A stretch of DNA of 64,000 nucleotides, taken from NCBI RefSeq assembly GCF_048544455.1, contig NC_133532.1, positions 13,642,948 through 13,706,947 of the forward strand, written 5' to 3'. The notes under the pieces were generated by a model, which was not told the origin of the DNA, ran no database searches, and saw only the letters and a list, made by a program, of their open reading frames with translations. The stretch's first letter is position 1. Each line of letters opens with the position of its first letter. Made by a program: the position numbers and the translations under genes. This DNA is from Silene latifolia (lineage: Eukaryota; Streptophyta; Magnoliopsida; Caryophyllales; Caryophyllaceae). Positions 58,763-64,000 of this stretch are shown one piece after another.

Positions 58763-59345
58763 TGATGGGGCATATTCTGCACCCGCTGACCAAGTCAACA
58801 CATTGAGCAAGGTCAAAGATATCCACAGCAAGTCAACGGCTTAGACAGCCTAACCGACGAGGCCTGTCGGCCTGTCAGATGGGTCCCGGCCGGGGCAACC
58901 AGCCAGCCGGGGCACACATCCGCGAACTCATATCCAAGACCCCTCGGCGGTGGGTCAACAGGGCCCGCCGGCCTGCCATAGGTCCCTCGGCCGAGGGGTA
59001 GATCAGTCTTTCCACCTGCTAGCCACTTGGCCACTACGTGACAAAAGGTGAAAGTCTATAAATACTCCTCAACTATCATTGAGGAAAGGATCCACATTTT
59101 AACCTAAGAATCACTATTCATCTGGTAATATCTTCCTTATCTCTCTACAATACATACTTTGCCAAGTAACAACCACTTACCTCTCTAAGTTACTGAATTG
59201 AGCGTCGGAGTGAGTTCGCTCGGTCCAAAGCCGAGCCCTCAGTTTGTTCATCGTTTCAGGAGACCGCAAGGAGGATTCAACTAAGGACGTCATTCTACAA
59301 GCTCGGGTGGTAACATATAACTGCTCTGGAATTACACCCGGAACA
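58763..59345 (+). repeat. 3' LTR of the Retand-like element
   Basis: 583 bp, 578 identical to the 5' LTR. It is preceded by CGCTGGGGGCAAAT, a fitting polypurine tract, and followed by the GGCAC duplication. Confidence 0.92.
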
Positions 59346-59782
59346 GGCACAAAATGAGCTGACTTGGTCAGTCGATCCACTATTACCCATATCATGTTAT
59401 TACCCTGTTGACTCTTTGGCAAACCCACGATAAAATCCATAGAAATGGATTCCCACTTCCACTCAGGTACCTCTAAAGACTGAATCTTACCCTGTGGTCG
59501 TCGTTGTTCCCCTTTAACTCTCTGGCATGTCAAACAACGGGCCACAAACTCAGCTGTCTCTTTCTTCATCCCATGCCACCAGAACGTGTTCTTTAAATCC
59601 TTGTATAGCTTATCACCACCTGGATGTACTGAATATAGTGTACAATGTGCCTCTGTCATGATCGTCTTTTTCAGCTCCTCATCATTAGGGACACACCACC
59701 TCCCATCAAACCTCAAACTACCGTCTGAATGAATACAGAATCTAGACACTGTCCCTTTCTCTACTCCAGCTCTCGACTCCAT
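59346..59782 (-). pseudogene. Tekay integrase, upstream part with zinc-binding domain (fossil)
   Basis: Encodes DEELKKTIMTEAHCTLYSVH, PGGDKLYKDLKNTFWWHGMK, FVARCLTCQRVKGEQRRP (the HHCC zinc-binding domain) and WESISMDFIVGLPKSQQGNN plus IVDRLTKSAHFVPV, the first half of the integrase core. It stops at the Retand-like insertion. Confidence 0.85.
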
Positions 59783-59800
59783 TATCTTAGGGTCTAAAGC

Positions 59801-61237
59801 CTATTTACCTCGAATATCATCATAAAGATCAGGCTGCACTGTCAAATCTCCCATGGCATCCCCTTTCTGCATCATATGTATCCCAAACTTCCCCACCTCG
59901 TCTCTCAACCTCATCAAAGATAAAGCTGTACACAACGAATGTACACTCTTCCTGCTCAAAGCATCAGCAACAACATTGGCTTTCCCTTCATGGTAGATAA
60001 TATCCATGTCATAATCGCCAATCAGCTCCATCCACCTCCTCTGTCTCATGTTCAACTCATTTTGAGTGAAGATGTACTTGAGACTCTTGTGATCAGAAAA
60101 TACCTTAAAGGTCGCCCCATAAAGGTAATGTCTCCAAATCTTGAGAGCAAACACCACTGCACCCAACTCTAGATCGTGTGTAGGATAATTCTCCTCGTAA
60201 GGCTTTAATTGCATGGAAGCATAGGTAATGACTTTACCGTTCTGCATCAACACACATCCCAACCCATTCTTTGAGGCATCCGTGTAAACCTCAAAGTTCT
60301 CACTCACATCAGGCAATGCTAAGATATGAGCTGTGGTCAAACGCTCCTTTAATGTTTGAAACGCCGTTTCACAACTCTCATCCCAACGAAACCTGTTCTC
60401 TTTCCTCATCAACGCTGTCATAGGTCTAGCAATCTTGGAGAAATCCTTCACGAACCGTCTGTAATATCCAGCTAAACCCAAGAAACTCCTGATCTCAGCA
60501 ACATTCTTTGGTGCTTCCCATTTGGTCACTGCCTCAATCTTTGCCGGATCCACTGCTACCCCATCCTTAGAGATAACATGCCCCAGAAAAGCAACTCTCT
60601 CTAACCAGAACTCACACTTGGACAACTTAACATATAACTCGTGCTCCCTCAAGGTCTGCAACACTATCCTCAGATGCTCCTCACGTTCCTCCTTAGTCTT
60701 GGAATAGATTAAGATATCATCAATGAACACCACCACAAACTTGTCCAAAAACTGACTAAAGATTTTGTTCATCAAATCCATAAACACAGCCGGTGCATTA
60801 GATAATCCAAAAGGCATCACCACATACTCATAATGGTCATACCTCGACGTGAAAGCTGTCTTTGGTATGTCCACCTCTCTAATCTTCACCTGATGGTACC
60901 CCGACCTCAAATCAATCTTGGAAAAGACTGTTGCACCACTCAACTGATCAAACAGGTCATTTATCCTTGGTAAAGGATACTTGTTCTTCACCGTCACTCG
61001 GTTCAGCTCCCTGTAATCTATGCACAACCTCAAACTCCCATCTTTCTTTTTCACGAAAAGAACTGGTGTTCCCCACGGTAATACACTAGGTCTAATGTAT
61101 CCCTTCTCTATCAGATCATCCAACTGCTTCCTGAGCTCCTCCAACTCCTTAGGACCCATCCGGTACGGTGCCTTAGATATTGGCCCCGTCCCCGGTTTCA
61201 ACTCAACCGTGAAATCTATCTCCCTCTTTGGTGGCAA
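59801..61237 (-). pseudogene. Tekay reverse transcriptase and RNase H (fossil)
   Basis: A 478-codon frame. RT blocks: [57 protein letters not shown] and catalytic [11 protein letters not shown]. The RT thumb ([35 protein letters not shown]) leads into RNase H with [32 protein letters not shown] and [11 protein letters not shown]. This domain is intact-looking on its own. Confidence 0.9.
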
Positions 61238-61264
61238 CCCCGGAATCTCCTCTGGAAAGACATC

Positions 61265-61813
61265 TCAAAACTCACCCACCACTGGTATCTGATCAACTGT
61301 CGGACTCTCTATCCGGTCATCTCTCACATGGCACAAGATCAAAGGGCATCCCTTCCTCAGATAGGACTTCAAGGTCACAGCTGCAATCAACTTAACTTTG
61401 GGTTTGACAAGAAACCCACGATAAGACACACTAACGCCCTTAGGACCTCTCAGAGACACTTTCTTTTGATGACAGTCTATCTTAGCTTTGTACTTTCCTA
61501 ACCAATCCATCCCGACTATCATCTCAAAACCGTCTAAAGGAAGCTCTAACAAGTCTACAGGTAGATCAACTTGCCCAACTATCATGGATACATCCCTATA
61601 CAACCTCCCACGTGTTACAGACTCTCCCGAAGGTATGAAGACTTTCTCACTTACAGACTCATATGCTCTCAACCCCAACCGTTTAACATGACTCGAAGAT
61701 ACAAACGACTGAGACGCCCCTGAATCAAACAAAATAAAGGTATGAAGACCGTTAACAAGAAAGGTACCAGTGATAACATGTGCGTCGTCCTCAGCTGCTT
61801 TATTTTCCATCAT
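61265..61813 (-). pseudogene. Tekay protease (fossil)
   Basis: A retropepsin-like domain with TFLVNGLHTFILFDSGASQS (active-site DSGAS), followed by LDLLELPLDGFEMIVGMDWL-like wording (VDLLELPLDGFEMIVGMDWL) and LRGPKGVSVSYRG. This is the usual gag-protease linker of chromoviruses. Confidence 0.85.
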
Positions 61814-62050
61814 ATACAGCTTTGCACTGGTCTTCTATCCACCTCCCTGGACAGTACTGGATGAATTAGTAGGCTTAGCACCCGACCCTTGATTGTTGTT
61901 GTTCGTAGCTGGTTTCTGATAAGAATTACCGCCATTACGGTTACCTCCACCCTGGTTTCTCTGACCTCCCCGGTTGTTCCATGACCCAGCTGGTCTCTTG
62001 CTCGCATAACTCTGTGCCTGACCATGAGAATAGCTCCCCTTAGCCGATCT

Positions 62051-62870
62051 CTAAAAAGTTCCCGGTACACTCGTGAACTCATGTCTCTTGTGGCCTACAC
62101 CGCCACAACCAAAGCAGGTCATCCCCCAACTACTACTACCGCTCCCACGGCCACGCCCAAAGGAACCCCCAGCACTTAACCCTGCACCAGAAGAAAACGC
62201 TCTAGCCTGATTGTGGTTGCCTTTCTTGTAATTAGATTGGCCACCACCCTTACTCTCCGCCTTTCTTTTCTCACCTCCTCTCTCCCGGGCCATCTCCACC
62301 AATCTCTCAGCTCTCTCAGCCCTCTCATAAGCTTCCTTAACATCAGTAAGGATTCACACGGGTAACTTTTCCATAATCCTGGGGATCAACCCCTTCTCAA
62401 ATCTCAGAGCTAGGTTCTCATCACTCAAACCCATATCCTCAGCATACCTAGACTTGTCATTGAACTGCCGGTAATACTCCGCTACCGACATATCAGATGT
62501 CATCCTGAACCCATCAAACTCCTCCCTCAGCTTACTCCTCACATGCTCAGGTACAAACTCTCTCCTCATAGCCCTCCGGAACTCTTCCCAAGGTATAGCA
62601 GGCAGACCCTGCTTCGCATACATCTCCCTAGCACTCACCTTCACCTTATCCCACCACTCACCAGCCGCCTCCCTCAAGTAGAACGTAGCTTGTTATACTT
62701 TCATCTCATCAGGACAATGTACCAGATCCAGAATGTTCTCCATCTCACGATGCCAATTGTCAAGAAGGATTGGCTCCCCGGTCCCCTTATACTCTTTCGG
62801 GTTAAACCTCGTTATGTAAAGACTGATCTTAGAGTGATCAACCTCCTTATTTTTCCCCACTCTCAAAGCT
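62051..62870 (-). pseudogene. Tekay gag, partial, with zinc knuckle (fossil)
   Basis: Blocks: DNWHREMENILDLVHCPDEM (about 62750), REAAGEWWDKVKVSAREMYA, IPWEEFRRAMRREFVPEHVR, VAEYYRQFNDKSRYAEDMGL, LALRFEKGLIPRIMEKLPV (62677-62354), then a Gly/Ser-rich segment and a zinc knuckle beginning CFGCGGVGHKRHEF (about 62090-62130). The extreme N-terminus of gag is not present; the similarity stops at about 62870. Confidence 0.8.
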
Positions 62871-63360
62871 GTTCAACTTTATTCTGAATTCGTGGACAAC
62901 TAGTTTTCAAAGGTAGGCAAAAGAAGTGGTAACTTGTCTTAGCCTTAATGGCTATATCGCTTCCACATTTCACCTTTGTTGGGTGTCGATCAGGAGAGTA
63001 AAGAGGCCACTGGAGGTGATAAGATTCAGAATAGACCTTTGATCGTTCAGTTCAAGATTCCAGATCAAACTGAGCCTAGATGTGGTAATTGACTCCTTAA
63101 TGTTTGGAGACCATCTGTGTTTGTTTGTGTTACAGGAATATATTAGTTCATGAATACGTTATATTCTTTAGTTGTTTCGTACAGGAGAATGCACTTATAA
63201 CTAAGACGTGTATGTGATTATTTACACACTTGAATGTATTTTTTTTATCATCAGCAATACTAATTAGTTGGGTCGGATGATACACAAGTTTGTTGGTTGC
63301 CATTCTCTTATATCTATTGTTTGTTCATTTTGCTATTTGGATTGTCAAATCTCTAGGATA
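62871..63360. other. Unassigned DNA next to the CACTA end
   Basis: A plus stretch at about 62965-63087 stays open and reads LLGVDQESKEATGGDKIQNR, then PLIVQFKIPDQTEPRCGN and a stop. It could be the last exon of a transposon or host gene, but it is too short to name. The rest is AT-rich 3'-UTR-like sequence. It may be internal DNA of the CACTA element ending at 63827. Confidence 0.3.
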
Positions 63361-63827
63361 TTGCTACCAAAATTTTGGTAGCAAATAATTTTTTTTTTTA
63401 AATAACTACCTATGGTGGCGGTTCTTCACCAAACAACCGACGTTATAATTACCTTTAATGGCGGTTCTGTACCAACAACCGACATTATAATTACCTTTAG
63501 TGGCGATTCTGTAACAACAACCGTCGTTATAGAGAACATATAGAGGTGTAATTATATTATTGATATACCTATGGTGGCGGTTTTCAACTAATAACCGCCA
63601 CTATAGGTGAATTATAATGGCGGTTCTGGTCTAACAACCGTCGTTTTATATAAGTCTATAATGGTGGTTTTGTTCCATAACCGTCACTGTATGCAAGCTA
63701 TAGTGGCGGTTGTACAACCGCCGCAAAGCATAAACAACCCCGTGATATACGACGCACCCAAAATCTGTAAAAACCGCCATAAAAAGGTCATTTATGACCG
63801 CCACTATAGGGGTTTTTTCTACTAGTG
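63361..63827 (-). mobile_element. One end of a CACTA (En/Spm) transposon
   Basis: Read on the minus strand from 63827 the terminus is CACTAGTAGAAAAAACCCC, followed by many subterminal copies of GTGGCGGT / AACCGCCA (at least ten in 450 bp, both orientations), the typical transposase-binding array of plant CACTA elements. A perfect 24-bp palindrome (63361-63384, half-site TTGCTACCAAAA) lies at its inner edge. The other end and the transposase are not in the window, so only the terminus is called. Confidence 0.75.
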
Positions 63828-64000
63828 TTGGTGGCATCTTGAAACTATATATAAGAAAACGATAGATATAAACATACATACTATGCCCCAAAACATGAAA
63901 ACGACTTGCCCAGAACCCACTCGATCGAGTGCCCAAACCTACTTGATCGAGTAGAGGCTACTCGATCGAGTGCCCAACATGCTCGATCGAGTGCCCCGAC
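63828..64000. repeat. Start of another palindrome-bearing repeat
   Basis: After a short AT-rich stretch come CACTCGATCGAGTG (63918-63931), a degenerate ACTTGATCGAGT (63941-63952), ACTCGATCGAGT (63960-63971) and CTCGATCGAG (63982-63991), spaced about 20 bp apart. The same motif fills the promoter of the Tekay LTR at 47.2 kb, so this may be a related LTR cut by the window end. Confidence 0.5.

Larger units (their letters stand above)
48543..59345 (+). mobile_element. Retand-like Tat-lineage Ty3/gypsy element, 10.8 kb, with antisense ORF
   Basis: Two 583-bp LTRs (48543-49125 and 58763-59345) start TGATGGGGCATA and end CACCCGGAACA. Perfect duplications GGCAC lie at 48538-48542 and 59346-59350. 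The interior runs primer site, gag, protease, RT, RNase H, integrase, a six-copy tandem array, an antisense coding region and a purine tract (GGGGGCAAAT). This layout, with amplified tandem repeats and an antisense ORF 3' of integrase, is that of Tat-lineage elements such as Retand. The two LTRs differ at 5 of 583 positions, which on usual plant rates means a few hundred thousand years. The coding part is broken, with many breaks (more than ten). Confidence 0.9.
33753..62870 (-). mobile_element. Tekay-type chromovirus (Ty3/gypsy), host of two nested insertions
   Basis: In minus orientation the parts run gag (about 62870-62051), protease (61813-61265), RT and RNase H (61237-59801), integrase (59782-59346 and 48540-48189), integrase C-terminus with chromodomain (48140-47568), then a purine-rich tract and the 3' LTR (47344 downward). 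The order and the C-terminal chromodomain define a chromovirus; RT and chromodomain wording suits the Tekay/Del group. The 5' LTR and gag start are not in the window; the sequence beyond 62870 is unrelated. The element is split twice, by an Ogre-like element in the 3' LTR and a Retand-like element in the integrase. It is broken, with several breaks. It is the oldest layer of this nest. Confidence 0.85.

Noticed and set aside
48593-59034. Paired 73-codon minus frames starting MAKWLAGGKTDLPLG
   Set aside because: They lie inside the Retand-like LTRs; the frame is incidental.

Overview
This is nuclear DNA from a dicotyledonous plant. It has intron-rich genes with GT-AG junctions, three recognisable chloroplast or stress genes (TOC159, an HSF-binding protein and LPA1), and plant-specific LTR elements of the Athila, Tekay, Ogre-like and Retand-like groups. 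A Caryophyllales host, probably Caryophyllaceae, is my inference. It rests on the Retand-like element (a type I recall from Silene) and on the repeated ACTCGATCGAGT palindromes in LTRs; nothing in the window proves it. Layout: (1) 1-9.5 kb is repeat-rich. It holds a degenerate acidic coding stretch, the 5' half of an Athila-type element (1843-5823), a cluster of small DNA elements including an intact-looking hAT-type MITE (6929-7470) with 8-bp target duplications, and two related first exons (7619 and 9484); the first encodes a clean C2H2 finger. (2) 9.5-16 kb has no complete gene. It holds a DUF295 (F-box associated) C-terminal remnant, the 3' tail of an RTE LINE flanked by a perfect 15-bp target duplication, and a pair of related exon-like segments. 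(3) 15.9-33 kb is the genic core: TOC159 (minus strand, one uninterrupted 1434-codon frame), HSBP (plus strand, five coding exons, one of them only an ATG, and one intron with U12-type AT-AC signals) and LPA1 (minus strand, nine exons, 444 aa). TOC159 and HSBP are divergent; HSBP and LPA1 are convergent. LPA1 introns carry a 5'-truncated RTE LINE and two fold-back elements. (4) 33.7-62.9 kb is one nested transposon block. A minus-strand Tekay-type chromovirus (33753-62870, its 5' end missing) was hit twice. A 12.2-kb Ogre-like element (34595-46811, duplication GATCT) landed in its 3' LTR, and a 10.8-kb Retand-like element (48543-59345, duplication GGCAC) landed in its integrase region. Both insertions are young by LTR comparison (about 1% or less divergence by eye). 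(5) 62.9-64 kb has one end of a CACTA transposon (to 63827) and the start of another palindrome-bearing repeat. TOC159 (protein import receptor of the chloroplast outer envelope) and LPA1 (photosystem II assembly factor in the thylakoid) both serve chloroplast biogenesis, but their proximity looks coincidental. I found no new defence- or operon-like system. The most interesting signals are the AT-AC intron of HSBP, self-complementary CG-centred palindromes about 40-60 bp upstream of the TATA box in three unrelated LTR families, an antisense gene with its own TATA box inside the Retand-like element, and tandemly duplicated splice donors in the zinc-finger gene.
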